Assembly (NCBI GenBank): GCA_012861695.1
Contig: JAAOOA010000367.1
Span: 317,501-381,500 of the forward strand
DNA: 64,000 nt
Direction: 5' to 3'
Source of the DNA: Trematomus loennbergii
Lineage: Eukaryota; Chordata; Actinopteri; Perciformes; Nototheniidae
Part shown: positions 18,793 through 30,429 of the stretch, one piece after another
Position numbering within the stretch: position 1 is the first letter of the stretch
Layout: each line of letters begins with the position of its first letter
Notes under the pieces: generated by a model
Databases searched by the model: none
Told to the model about the DNA's origin: nothing
The model's input: only the letters and a program-made list of their open reading frames with translations
Made by a program: the position numbers and the translations under genes

Positions 18793-19858
18793 ATGGGACC
18801 TTATTTCGGAAAAATAATGTATTGAAGTCAATGGAGAGAGAAACGTATCTTTCGATCCCGTTTGAATTGTGCCATGAATTACACATATGATGTTTGTCAA
18901 TCTTAAAAAATCATTTCCATGTCAAAAAAGTCACAGTTTGTCGTAAAACTGTTGAAATATAAGACTATGAAAAATACGCAACTAGAAAGACTACAAATCC
19001 CAGAGTCGCGTAAGTGATGTCACAATTGTTTCCTACACTAAAATAGAGATAGCTAAGATAAGATAACGCCATATAGATATAATCTATCTATATGGCGCTG
19101 GCTAAGATAAGATAACTTTAACAAGATGCCTGTGTGCTTAGTACCAGGTTGTTATTATACCAGCAATGGGTCTTGCTCGTTCTTTTGCTTCCCGTCTGAT
19201 GAAAGGACCAGGAGTGGCTTGATCAAGTTAGCTACCTAGCTAGTAGCTAGCACGTTAGTTAGCATTACAGCCTTGTCATTTTTATTAGCCTTAACATGAA
19301 GTAACATTAAGTAACCCAAAATGTTAAACAGTAAGAGTAGTAGTCATATTTCGTGAACCCTTTGAAGAGTACTGTCACCGGTGTGGTCATTCTATAATAC
19401 ACAATTTAAGCCCGGGGGAGAAATGCTAACGCTAACGCTAGCGATCTTTTCTACTTCATGCTATCTGCACAAATGGTTGACATTAAACATTAAAACGACC
19501 AGGCAGTTCAGAGAGAATCAAAGGAAGGCAGGCAGGCAGCTTTGCATGACATTCTTCAGGACGTGTTTCATTGTGGTGATAGTGAGGGTAGTCAATCGTT
19601 TTGTTGACAAGACAGTAGTGACGGCCATCTTGGTGACGTGTGTTGTTGACCAGAGATGTAGTTCATTGAGCGTTTCACACAAACAAATGTGTTACTTCAC
19701 AGTTTTACGACACATTTTTTTTTTTTGACTTGCAAAATTATCTTTTAAATTGACAAACATCATATGTGTAATTCGTGGCACAATTCAAACGGGATCGAAA
19801 GATAATCTTTCTCTCTCCATTGACTTCAATACATAATTTTTCCGAAATAAGGTCCCAT
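18793..19858 (+). mobile_element. Long-TIR transposon with THAP-like exon
   Basis: Outer ends ATGGGACC (18793) and GGTCCCAT (19858) begin an inverted repeat of roughly 165 bp: 18793..18955 matches the reverse of 19695..19858 with a few mismatches and small gaps. The interior holds a 13-bp-stem hairpin (19067..19097) and a short frame starting MPVCLVPGCYY that resembles the start of a THAP domain. No DDE or RNase-H-like catalytic part is visible, so the copy is non-autonomous. THAP transposases occur in P-element-like transposons, and that affiliation is an inference. No target duplication was found. Confidence 0.6.
19126..19233 (+). CDS. THAP-like N-terminal exon remnant
   Basis: ATG at 19126 reads MPVCLVPGCYYTSNGSCSFF, then CFPSDERTRSGLIKL. 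The Met-Pro start, the C-x4-C pair at residues 4 and 9, and the later F-x-F-P-like CFP are the first half of the THAP C2-CH zinc finger, a DNA-binding domain of P-element-type transposases and host THAP proteins. The expected downstream C-x2-H pair is not seen in this frame. It may lie in a later exon (a GTTAGC donor-like site follows at 19228) or be lost. It lies inside the long-TIR element. Confidence 0.4.
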
Positions 19859-20692
19859 GGAGGTCCACCGGAAGGGGAGGGACTTCGCCACTCTATCACC
19901 GAGCTTGAACGATAGCTGAGGATTATGGGTAGTTAGATGTTTTAGCAAAACCTCTGAAAAAAGAAATGTGTCTCTCAGAAAGGGAAAAACACAAAAGCAT
20001 TGCACATCATATTTAAACCAATCAATATTGTGTAATTAACAAGGATAAACTGATGTTCTTTAGTGGATGAGTACTGCAGATATCACTGTGTAATCATTTA
20101 ACAGTGAGGGGAATACGGTTTTACTATGAAAACGTAGAGACCGGAAATACTGTTTTCACCCTGTGAGGGTTGACGCTAACTTTACATGGACGCTGGTCAA
20201 TAGATATGAAGAGGGGGAAAGACGGAGAATCTACACGTTCTCCTGGCGAGACCTCAAATCATCTTCGTAATATCTATCAAACTATAGATCCTACACATCC
20301 ACTGGACGTAGATCCTAAAAGTACAATATACACTACTCGCTAGAAATGTAATCAAAAAGCATTTTAATGGCCAAACTATCCTACAATTTAGGATTTTCCA
20401 GAGAGGGTTATTTGTGAATATACGACCCTCCGGAGCGTTTGCAGTCAACGGGAGCATCAGAGGTCGAAAACTTCAAAACGTGATTATAGGTCGTAATAAG
20501 CGCTTGAACAATCGACCTATTTGGTCGTATGAGTTGGAGGACTTGTTGTTCTATTTACATGTATATAGACTTCTTGTCATCAATGTGAACCCGGACATGT
20601 TGAGACCCAAAGTTTAATGATAGAAATGTAGAGTAGGGTCTCAGCTCATAGAACCTGCCGGATGTTAACCTGCATGCTTTTCAGATGTGTAA
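19859..20692. other. Intergenic stretch, no gene seen
   Basis: No supported gene. The short frames show no family features. Confidence 0.5.
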
Positions 20693-20694
20693 TT

Positions 20695-21080
20695 AAAGGT
20701 GGGGTAGGTAAGTTTGAGAAACCGGCTCGAGATACACTTTTTGTTATATTCCATGGAATGCTCTTAACATCCCGATAGCAATGAATATCTGAAGTGCTTT
20801 GACAAAAAATCCATTAAAAAATATCATCTGTGGAAGCCGTAGTACTGTAAAAAGCACGACCAATCATCTGAGCCGGCCCGGCTAAAATAACTGGATGGCC
20901 TACCTGCCTGTCAGCCTTCCATCTGTGCACAAACTTATCTCGTGCCCTCATTGGTCATGTGCGCGTTCGTGTGTGTTGGAGGAGGGGCTCTATAAGGAAG
21001 TGGCAGATTTTCTCCGGTTGTGTATTTTCAAATTCTAGCGATCTCGAGCTGGTTTCTCCAAAATTACCTACCCTACCTTT
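20695..21080. mobile_element. MITE, AAAGGTGGGGTAGG family
   Basis: 386 bp with inverted ends AAAGGTGGGGTAGGTAA and TTACCTACCCTACCTTT; the similarity runs on through GAGAAACCGGCTCGAG against CTCGAGCTGGTTTCTC. A second copy in the opposite orientation lies at 40114..40497. There is no coding capacity. Flanking TTAA/TTTAAA is ambiguous as a target duplication. Confidence 0.85.
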
Positions 21081-21571
21081 AAAGGGGACCTATCATGCAA
21101 AATGCACTTTTGTGCGTCTTTTCATGAATATGTGTCCCCGGTGTTCCAGGGAACTCACCAAGTGTCAGAAAACACAACCCTCTCTATTTTCCTCCATACC
21201 CAAATCTCTAAAAAAAAGGGGCTGCAACGGATCTGATAAAAACTGATCCAGATTTGAACACTGTCCTGACGTCAGGACGGTGGCGCTACGGCTATTGGGC
21301 CAACTCCACCAATCAGGAGGAGACAGCCACGGCCATTGCCGTTCGAAAGCGCTGGAGACGCTGTAGTACATATGCCAGGCCTGTAGATGGTGCTGTTCTC
21401 ACTGAATCTGCCCTTGCTAAAACAGATCTAAAAAATGTCAAATTGAGCAAAATGAGGCATGGCTAAAATGCATGATCTGTTTGGTATTTTGAAAAAAAAA
21501 AGTATAAATATGCCTTATATAGGTATGGTCCTAGACTATATTATTCAAATATAGCATGATAGGTCCACTTT
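21081..21571. mobile_element. MITE, AAAGGGGACCTATCATGC family
   Basis: 491 bp with inverted ends AAAGGGGACCTATCATGC and GCATGATAGGTCCACTTT. It abuts the previous MITE exactly at a TTT/AAA junction. There is no transposase. Confidence 0.8.
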
Positions 21572-21655
21572 AAATAAATCATTTGTTTATATACAATTTG
21601 TAAGTCAATAATATTTGTGTTTATCAATCTGACACTGCTTAACTTTGTACAGCAT

Positions 21656-21889
21656 TGTAGTGACCACTATTTAACTAGGGTACATAATTCACACATGGAA
21701 CTACAGGTTGGGGGTATTGTTTCCGCCCGGACACATATGTTGACGGTACCTCCGGGGTACCTACTGTGTGTCCTCCTCTTTCTCTTTCTCTTTCTCCTGC
21801 AACCCGACAGCACGTCGATTTCTGCTCCCCAATAAAGAGAGATTTGCACCTCGATGCACCGCCTCCGTCTCCCTTCTCTCGGCACTACA
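21656..21889 (+). repeat. 5' LTR
   Basis: 234 bp with TG/CA ends. It contains CCAATAAAGAG (polyadenylation-type AATAAA near 21830) and a CT-rich stretch. Confidence 0.85.
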
Positions 21890-23366
21890 GTGGTGACCCT
21901 GACGTAAGTCTCGCGAAGGATCCGGGACTGACCGAACACGGCAAAAAGCAGACTCTGCTTTTCTCGAAATGCCGGAGATTTTTGGGGACCTCCGTTGCTG
22001 CCACGTGCGCACGGACTGAGGCTCGGTGCGCCCCACGGAATGGCTGGGAACGTCGCTCACCATTCCCGCTTCGTCTCGGCACTGGAGGGCAGCAAGCCTT
22101 CCTGCTACGAGGGGACGATGCACGACCTGCTAGGTATGGAGGGACCCGACTTCTGCCTCGTGGAGCTGGTTCTTCGGGACATGCGGCTGCGTGTCCGGGC
22201 TGCGCTAGCTCGCTCGGCTAGTGTTGAGCACCGCGCTTTGGCCGAAGATGCTGGCCGGTTCCTCCTGGCCGCCCCGCGATTTTCCTCCGGGGTGCTTGCC
22301 ACTGCTCGCTGCAGCACCTTCCCTGGTGGGGGCTCGCCGCCTAGCAGAGGCTCCGGGGCCGACGACGACGACAGCGACTACCGGCCGTCGAGACCGGCTG
22401 GCCTCGACGGCTAACGACAGCTAGCCACGACAGCTAACGGCTAGCTGCTACCAACGGCTAGCGACGACTGCTAGCAACGGCTGACGATGTCTAGCCTACC
22501 AGCGGCTATCGACATCCGACTGTTTTTTTTTTGTTTTTGTTTTTTGTGGTGCCGGAGAGGAGGTTCGATCACGTCTGGTCGGCCTCGTGTGGATCCTTCA
22601 CGATTTCGCCCACCTGTTTTTGTTCGTGGACAGGACGACCTTTTGAGCTTTTTCTGGTGCCTGAGAGGAGGTTCGACCATGTCTGGTCGGCCTCGTGTGG
22701 ACCCTCTCGCTGTTTTCACCACCTCGACGGCGGTTTCGGACGTCACACAGTGGCGCGCTTCTGGACCCCGTCTCGCCTCTTCCCTCGCCTCGGCGGTTCC
22801 GGACGTCGCCCATGCCTTCATCGGCCCGTGGGTGGCGCGCTTCGGGACCCTGCCTGGCCTCGCCTCTTCCCTCGCCTCGGCGGTTCCGGACGTCGCCCAT
22901 GCCTTCATCGGCCCGTGGGTGGCGCGCTTCGGGACCCTGCCTGGCCTCACCTCTAACCGCGGCTCACGGTTCGCCTCGACGGCGCCCCGTCTGGCCTCTC
23001 CCCTGTCCACGGCTCCTTCCTCCCGGGGACACGGCTCCTTCCTCCCGAGGACTTCGTACCCGCTGCCGCTGTGCCTTCGCCTGCGGCCGGGCAGCGCTCC
23101 TCCCCGCTGGGGACCACCGGGTTTTTCACGCCCGTCCCCTGGTCTCGACACAGCGACCCTGCTTTCTGCGGCCCCCTGACGACGGCCCGTTCCGGCCCGC
23201 CCCCGCCCTCCGGTGGGGATGCCCTCGCCTTCGTTGGGGCCCCTACCCTCTCCTGCGGCCCCGTTCCATGGCCCGGCCCTCGCCGGCGGCCCCGCCCTCC
23301 TCGGCCCCTGTGGTGCTTCCTCCCGACGCGAGGATTGTGTCCATGGTTGAATTCTGGGGGGGCTTG

Positions 23367-23599
23367 TGTAGTGACCACTTTACTAGGGTACATAATTCAC
23401 ACATGGAACTACAGGTTGGGGGTATTGTTTCCGCCCGGACACATATGTTGACGGTACCTCCGGGGTACCTACTGTGTGTTCCTCTTTCTCTTTCCTTCTT
23501 TCTCTCTGCAACCCGACAGCACGTCGATTTCTGCTCCCCAATAAAGAGAGATTTGCACCTTCGATGCACCGCCTCCGTCTCCCTTCTCTCGGCACTACA
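23367..23599 (+). repeat. 3' LTR
   Basis: 233 bp, nearly identical to the 5' LTR (a handful of indels in the CT-rich part and at CTATTTAACTAGG/CTTTACTAGG). The high identity suggests recent insertion. Confidence 0.85.
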
Positions 23600-23603
23600 G
23601 CAT

Positions 23604-24280
23604 CATAATTCTCATGTTTCATTTCATTATTAGTGCGAATGCTGTGCCACAGCATTCCACTATAGTACTTCAATTTCTTATTCTTCCCCTTAAAATTATT
23701 ATTATTATTATTTCAACCATACTTTGGCTCTCCATAACTTCAGCTTACTTTCAGCTACAGAAACCATTCAAATATCAAACTATTCAGCCTGTTCAGGAAT
23801 CGATGGGAAACCTTCAACTTTTAAAAATATTTTATACTTTTTGAAATATTCAGCTTTTTAAACTTTTTTTTTAACATTGAAGTCAATGGGAGATGCCTTC
23901 AAATCCTCTTTTCCTACACTTTGCGCCAAATGCTACTCCTTCCACATACTTTCAGCTAGACACTTCATTCCAACTTTCAAATGATCACAACACCTTCAGC
24001 TATTCAAAATTGACTTTTATTTTTGATATCTTTTACACTTCTTGAGATAATTAACTTTGTTTGGAGCTTGGTAAAGAGGCTTTCTTCAGATTTTAACATT
24101 AGTGTGGATGGAGCAGCTCGTTAAGTCTAGAGTGCTTTGATCTCAAAACAGAGTGGAAGAGTGTTTGAAATTCTCCCAAAAAAATGTTTTAAACTGCCAT
24201 AATTCCCAAACCCTACACTCCTCAGACATAATTGTTCATGAAACGTAGGAAAACATCTCGTAGCTTGAAAATGAAAATAA
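23604..24280 (-). repeat. Inverted end block of the complex repeat array
   Basis: Reverse-orientation copy of the last ~650 bp of the repeat units (compare 26000..26571 and 29230..29905). It includes the hairpin-prone motif GAATGCTGTG...CACAGCATTC. It abuts unit 1 head to head, so the array starts with an inversion. It has no coding content. Confidence 0.8.
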
Positions 24281-24727
24281 CTAGAAAATGCATTTCCTGC
24301 AGAAAATGCGTGCGAATGCTGTAAACTGTGAACATTTGTGGCTGAATTTAGCTGAAAATGCAGAAAAAGCTGAATATGTTATTAGCTGAATGGTAGCTGC
24401 TTTTAGCTACAGAGACCAAGTCAGTGTGTTGCTGAACTTAGCAGAGAAATGCAGAAAAGAAAAAAAGACTTTAAAAAGCTGAATATTTTAAAAAGTATAA
24501 CATATTTTGAAAAAGTTGAAAGTTTCCCATCATGTGCTGAAAAGTTTGATATTTGAATGGTTCCTGCAGCTGGAATTAGGCTGAAGGAGTTAAATAAAGA
24601 TATTACATGTAAGTAGTAGTGAAGGAATGTTTACAAACACCTGTGTGTGTAAGCCCAGAGATCAAAGGTTACCATGGTGACGACATTATCAAAATACCTG
24701 TTTACGTCTGTCTGTCTGTCTGTCTGT

Positions 24728-25168
24728 GGCCCCGGCCCCACAGGAACGCATACGGCAAAACGCATAGGATTAACGCAAACGCAATCGCCAAAAAGCTTCC
24801 GTCCACACGCAATATACACCGGATAGTGTCTGCCCACACGAGACAGCTCCATTTAGATCCAACCGCTGGAAAAGCTGCAGTACATATGCCGAGCCTGTAC
24901 GTGGCGCTGTAACTTCCTCCACAAAAGCAGCAACTTCCTCCACAAAAGCAGCGAAGAAGAATGGTTGTCATGGCTGCACTTCTGTTTATTCTCCGCGGTG
25001 GGGGCCGAGGGAACCGGGCAGAGTTTATCAGATCTATCCACCTTTGGACCCGTTGTCGTTTGCGGGGTCCGTTTCTATCGTTTCGTTACGGCCTCGTGTG
25101 GCAAAAAGGGCTATACACAAGAGAAATATGCGGATACAACCCGTTTTCGTTCGTGTGGGGCCGGGGCC
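24728..25168. mobile_element. GC-ended MITE, copy 1 (internally deleted)
   Basis: Ends GGCCCCGGCCCCAC and GTGGGGCCGGGGCC, sitting in a (TCTG)n tract. It is about 441 bp; the ~540-bp middle found in the other three copies is missing, with a junction near 25025..25030 (CAGAGTTTATCAGATC). Confidence 0.8.
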
Positions 25169-25508
25169 TGTGTCTCTGTCTGTCTGTGGGCATGTCTGCT
25201 CTGATTAGATGCTGCTTGTAGCTACAAAAACCAAGTATGTGTGTTGCTGAACTTAGCGGAGAAATGCAGAAAAGTGAAATGATTTGAATAAAAATTGTTA
25301 CAGCTCAAATGCATTGCAGAGTAGGAAAAATAGTGAAGAAGCTTAATATTTAAAAGAAAAGGTTTCAAAAAGGTATAAACCACAACATTGTCCTGAAATA
25401 GCTGAATAAGTTAATAGTTGAATGGTTTCTGCAGCTGAAATTAGGCTGAAGGAGTTAAATATCAGATGTAAGTAGTATGAAGTCTCCATCAGACAGAAAA
25501 TAATAGGC

Positions 25509-25513
<5 letters not shown>

Positions 25514-25590
<77 letters not shown>
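25514..25590. repeat. (GA)n microsatellite, unit 1
   Basis: About 77 bp of pure GA repeats inside unit 1. Confidence 0.95.
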
Positions 25591-25593
<3 letters not shown>

Positions 25594-27080
25594 ACAGTTA
25601 GAACTGACTGCTGTCAGTTGGAGTGATGACATCATCGCGTTCCATAACACAGGTGTTGACAGTTGAGCTAACGAGCTATGTATAGATCAAAGGCTTCATT
25701 GTTCTGAATGAGAGATGAACCTCTTACATGTGAACGTTGTGGAAGAACGATAACAGATATCTGTGAAATTTCAAAACGTGAAGCATGTCAAGGAAGTTGA
25801 GTATCTGAAGTGTAATTTTTGTTTACTTTCGGGTTAATAATGTGGCCTTTTTGGCAGTTTAAGAAAGGTGTGCGGCTGCTGCTGTGAGGAAATATCTGCC
25901 TGAAATTACAATGGGCTTTAATGGAGACATGTTGAACGTTTTTGTCACTTCATGCCCTCAAGAGGCATTTTGTTTAATTATTTTGCTTAATTATTTGTCA
26001 TTTTTCAAGCTACGAGATGTTTTCCTACGTTTCTCATGAAAATTATGTCTGAGGAGTGTAGGGTTTGGGAATTATGGCAGGTTTAAAACATTTTTTTGGG
26101 AGAATTTCAAGCACTCTTCCACTCTGTTTTGAGATCAAAGCACTCTAGACTTAACGAGCTGCTCCATCCACACTAATGTTAAAATCTGAAGAAAGCCTCT
26201 TTACCAAGCTCCAAACAAAGTTAATTATCTCAAGAAGTGTAAAAGATATCAAAAATAAAAGTCAAGTTTGAATAGCTGAAGGTGTTGTGATCATTTGAAA
26301 GTTGGAATGAAGTGTCTAGCTGAAAGTATGTGGAAGGAGAAGCATTTGGCGCAAAGTGTAGGAAAAGAGGATTTGAAGGCATCTCCCATTGACTTCAATG
26401 TTAAAAAAAAGTTTAAAAAGCTGAATATTTCAAAAAGTATAAAATATTTTTAAAAAGTTGAAGGTTTCCCATCGATTCCTGAACAGGCTGAATAGTTTGA
26501 TATTTGAATGGTTTCTGTAGCTGAAAGTAAGCTGAAGTTATGGAGAGCCAAAGTATGGTTAATAATAATAACTAGAAAATGCATTTCCTGCAGAAAATGC
26601 GTGCGAATGCTGTAAACTGTGAACATTTGTGGCTGAATTTAGCTGAAAATGCAGAAAAAGCTGAATATGTTATTAGCTGAATGGTAGCTGCTTTTAGCTA
26701 CAGAGACCAAGTCAGTGTGTTGCTGAACTTAGCAGAGAAATGCAGAAAAGATAAATGATTTGAATCAAATTGTTACAGCTCAAATGCATTGCAATGACTT
26801 CCATGTTAAAAAAAAGACTTTAAAAAGCTGAATATTTTAAAAAGTATAACATATTTTGAAAAAGTTGAAAGTTTCCCATCATGTGCTGAAAAGTTTGATA
26901 TTTGAATGGTTCCTGCAGCTGGAATTAGGCTGAAGGAGTTAAATAAAGATATTACATGTAAGTAGTAGTGAAGGAATGTTTACAAACACCTGTGTGTGTA
27001 AGCCCAGAGATCAAAGGTTACCATGGTGACGACATTATCAAAATACCTGTTTACGTCTGTCTGTCTGTCTGTCTGTCTGT

Positions 27081-28060
27081 GGCCCCGGCCCCACGGGAAC
27101 GCATACGGCAAAACGCATAGGATTAACGCAAACGCAATCGCCAAAAAGCTTCCGTCCACACGCAATATACACCGGATAGTGTCTGCCCACACGAGACAGC
27201 TCCATTTAGATCCAACCGCTGGAAAAGCTGCAGTACATATGCCGAGCCTGTACGTGGCGCTGTAACTTCCTCCACAAAAGCAGCAACTTCCTCCACAAAA
27301 GCAGCGAAGAAGAATGGTTGTCATGGCTGCACTTCTGTTTATTCTCCGCGGTGGGGGCCGAGGGAACCGGGCAGAGTTTTTAACGTGTGTTAAAGTTTAA
27401 ATCTTCCGGACAAAATTATAAAAGTGCCGGTCAAAGGTCTTCTTTGTTATTTATTGAGCTTTAAAACAAATGAATAACGACTCTATATAATGATATATAA
27501 TAATAAAATATACGGAGCCTCTCTTTTTCCTCTATTCTGACAGTGTCAGTGTCTGTCTCATGCAGCAGCTGATCCAGTAATGATGACTCGACAGTAAAAA
27601 TAAACATATTTATAACTAGTTTAGTTTGAGAGGTAATTAAAATAGCTAAGGGTGATGATCTGACTTGAAGTGTGTGTTTTGCTCCCGCTGCATCACAGCG
27701 GGAGGAGCTGCGTGTCTCCGTCCTGTCAGATTAGACTTCACTCGCGTTTATGTCCATATCGAGATAAAGATAAATAATCTGAATTCAGTGTGCAGTGTAC
27801 TTTTGCGGGGGTGAGCAGCAGAGGTGGGGGGAGGCAGGGCTATTGCGTCATCATTATCACAAAATGATCGTATAGAGGCGATCACACGGAGCCGTTGGAC
27901 CCCCCAGAGCGCTCCGTTCCCAGATCTATCCACCTTTGGACCCGTTGTCGTTTGCGGGGTCCGTTTCTATCGTTTCGTTACGGCCTCGTGTGGCAAAAAG
28001 GGCTATACGCAAGAGAAATATGCGGATACAACCCGTTTTCGTTCCCGTGGGGCCGGGGCC
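27081..28060. mobile_element. GC-ended MITE, copy 2 (full length)
   Basis: About 980 bp with perfect GC-rich inverted ends GGCCCCGGCCCCACGGGAAC... in the (TCTG)n tract of unit 2. The interior has GTGTTAAAGTTTAAATCTTC and CGCTGCATCACAGCGGGAGG-like segments but no transposase frame. Confidence 0.85.
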
Positions 28061-28561
28061 TGTGTCTCTGTCTGTCTGTGGGCATGTCTGCTCTGATTAG
28101 ATGCTGCTTGTAGCTACAAAAACCAAGTATGTGTGTTGCTGAACTTAGCGGAGAAATGCAGAAAAGTGAAATGATTTGAATAAAAATTGTTACAGCTCAA
28201 ATGCATTGCAGAGTAGGAAAAATAGTGAAGAAGCTTAATATTTAAAAGAAAAGGTTTCAAAAAGGTATAAACCACAACATTGTCCTGAAATAGCTGAATA
28301 AGTTAATAGTTGAATGGTTTCTGCAGCTGAAATTAGGCTGAAGGAGTTAAATATCAGATGTAAGTAGTATGAAGTCTCCATCAGACAGAAAATAATAGGC
28401 TGAGACAGTCTGTTAAAGTCCAGTCTGTCAGTGTTGTTTCTGTTCCTGAGCACCTACTCATAACACCCAATCATAACACCTATGTGTGTGTCCAGAGATC
28501 AAAGACAGCCAACTGCAGCACTGAGTCCCATAATAATGCATTGAGGAGTATATCTGACAAT

Positions 28562-28564
<3 letters not shown>

Positions 28565-28626
<62 letters not shown>
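28565..28626. repeat. (GA)n microsatellite, unit 2
   Basis: Pure GA repeats followed by (CTGT)n. Confidence 0.95.
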
Positions 28627-28630
<4 letters not shown>

Positions 28631-30429
28631 CTGTCTGTCTGTCTGTCTGTTACAGCTTAAATGCATTGCAATGACTTCCATGTTAAAAAAAGACTTTAAA
28701 AAGCTGAATATTTTAAAAAGTATAACATATTTTGAAAAAGTTGAAAGTTTCCCCATCATGTGCTGAAAAGGCTGAATAGTTTGATATTTGAATGGTTCCT
28801 GCAGCTGAAATTAGGCTGAAGGAGTTAAATAAAGACATTAAATGTAAGTAGTAGTGAATGAATGTTTACAAACACCTGTGTGTGTAAACCCAGAGATGAA
28901 AGGTTACCATGGTGACGACTTATGACGATTTTCCAACTGCAGCACTGAGTCCATTAAGAATGCATTGAGGATTATATCTGACAATTTTGCCACCTGTTAA
29001 AAAACTATGGCTCCTATCAAAAAATGACCAGACCGTGAGCATCAGGGAACCCCAATGAACTGATATATGTTGTTTTTTTTGGTTTTGTGTGTAAAATGTG
29101 GAGATGGGAGCAGTTTGTCTAAAGTGTACTTCTCTCTGTTCTGAAGAAAGTTCCGGAAAGATTTAACATGGGAATCAATTGGGAGCTAGGTGGACTTTTT
29201 GTCTCTTCATGCCCTCAAGAGGCATTTTGTTTAATATTTTTCTTAATTCTTTTTTATTTTCCAACCTTGGAGAGGTTTTCCTACGTTTTTCATGAAAAAA
29301 TATGTCTGAGGAGTGTAGGGTTTGGGAATTATGGCAAGTTTAAAACATTTTTTGAGGAGAATTTGAAGCACCCCTCCACTCTGTTTTGAGATCAAAGCAC
29401 TCTAGACTTAACGAGCTGCTCCATCCACACTAATGTTAAAATCTGAAGAAAGCCTCTTTACCAAGCTCCAAACAAAGTTAATTATCTCAAAAGTGTAAAA
29501 GATATCAAAAATAAAAGTCAAGTTTGAATAGCTGAAGGTGTTGTGATCATTTGAAAGTTGGAATGAAGTGTCTAGCTGAAAGTATGTGGAAGGAGTAGCA
29601 TTTGGCGCAAAGTGTAGGAAAAGAGGATTTGAAGGCATCTCCCATTGACTTCAATGTTAAAAAAAAGAGTTTAAAAAGCTGAATATTTCAAAAAGTATAA
29701 AATATTTTTAAAAAGTTGAAGGTTTCCCATCGATTCCTGAACAGGCTGAATAGTTTGATATTTGAATGGTTTCTGTAGCTGAAAGTAAGCTGAAGTTATG
29801 GAGAGCCAAAGTATTGGTGAAATAATAATAATATTAAGGGGAAGAATAAAGAAAAAATTGAAGTACTATAGTGGAATGCTGTGGCACAGCATTCGCACTA
29901 ATAATAATTTTAAGGGGAAGAACTAGAAAATGCATTTCCTGCAGAAAATGCGTGCGAATGCTGTAAACTGTGAACATTTGTGGCTGAATTAGCTGAAAAT
30001 GCGAAAAAGCTGAATATGTTATTAGCTGAATGGTAGCTGCTTTTAGCTACAGAGACCAAGTCAGTGTGTTGCTGAACTTAGCAGAGAAATGCAGAAAAGA
30101 TAAATGATTTGAATCAAATTGTTACAGCTCAAATGCATTGCAATGACTTCCATGTTAAAAAAAAGACTTTAAAAAGCTGAATATTTTAAAAAGTATAACA
30201 TATTTTGAAAAAGTTGAAAGTTTCCCATCATGTGCTGAAAAGTTTGATATTTGAATGGTTCCTGCAGCTGGAATTAGGCTGAAGGAGTTAAATAAAGATA
30301 TTACATGTAAGTAGTAGTGAAGGAATGTTTACAAACACCTGTGTGTGTAAGCCCAGAGATCAAAGGTTACCATGGTGACGACATTATCAAAATACCTGTT
30401 TACGTCTGTCTGTCTGTCTGTCTGTCTGT

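Larger units (their letters stand above)
21656..23599 (+). mobile_element. Complete non-autonomous LTR retroelement
   Basis: Two LTRs of 234 and 233 bp (21656..21889, 23367..23599) start TGTAGTG and end CACTACA, and are flanked by a 4-bp duplication GCAT (21652..21655, 23600..23603). A TGGTGACCCTGAC stretch just after the 5' LTR sits where a primer-binding site belongs. A seven-G run (about 23356..23362) precedes the 3' LTR as a polypurine-like tract. The 1.5-kb interior is GC-rich with an 81-bp-type duplication at about 22790..22950 and no gag or pol motif. Long frames exist on both strands but show no recognised domain. A second, minus-strand copy lies at 1..1260. Confidence 0.85.

Noticed and set aside
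22471..23179. Overlapping 226-230 codon frames on both strands
   Set aside because: They lie in the GC-rich interior of a non-autonomous LTR element, carry Arg/Pro-rich low-complexity text with an internal duplication, and show no domain. The other copy is deleted and frame-shifted here.
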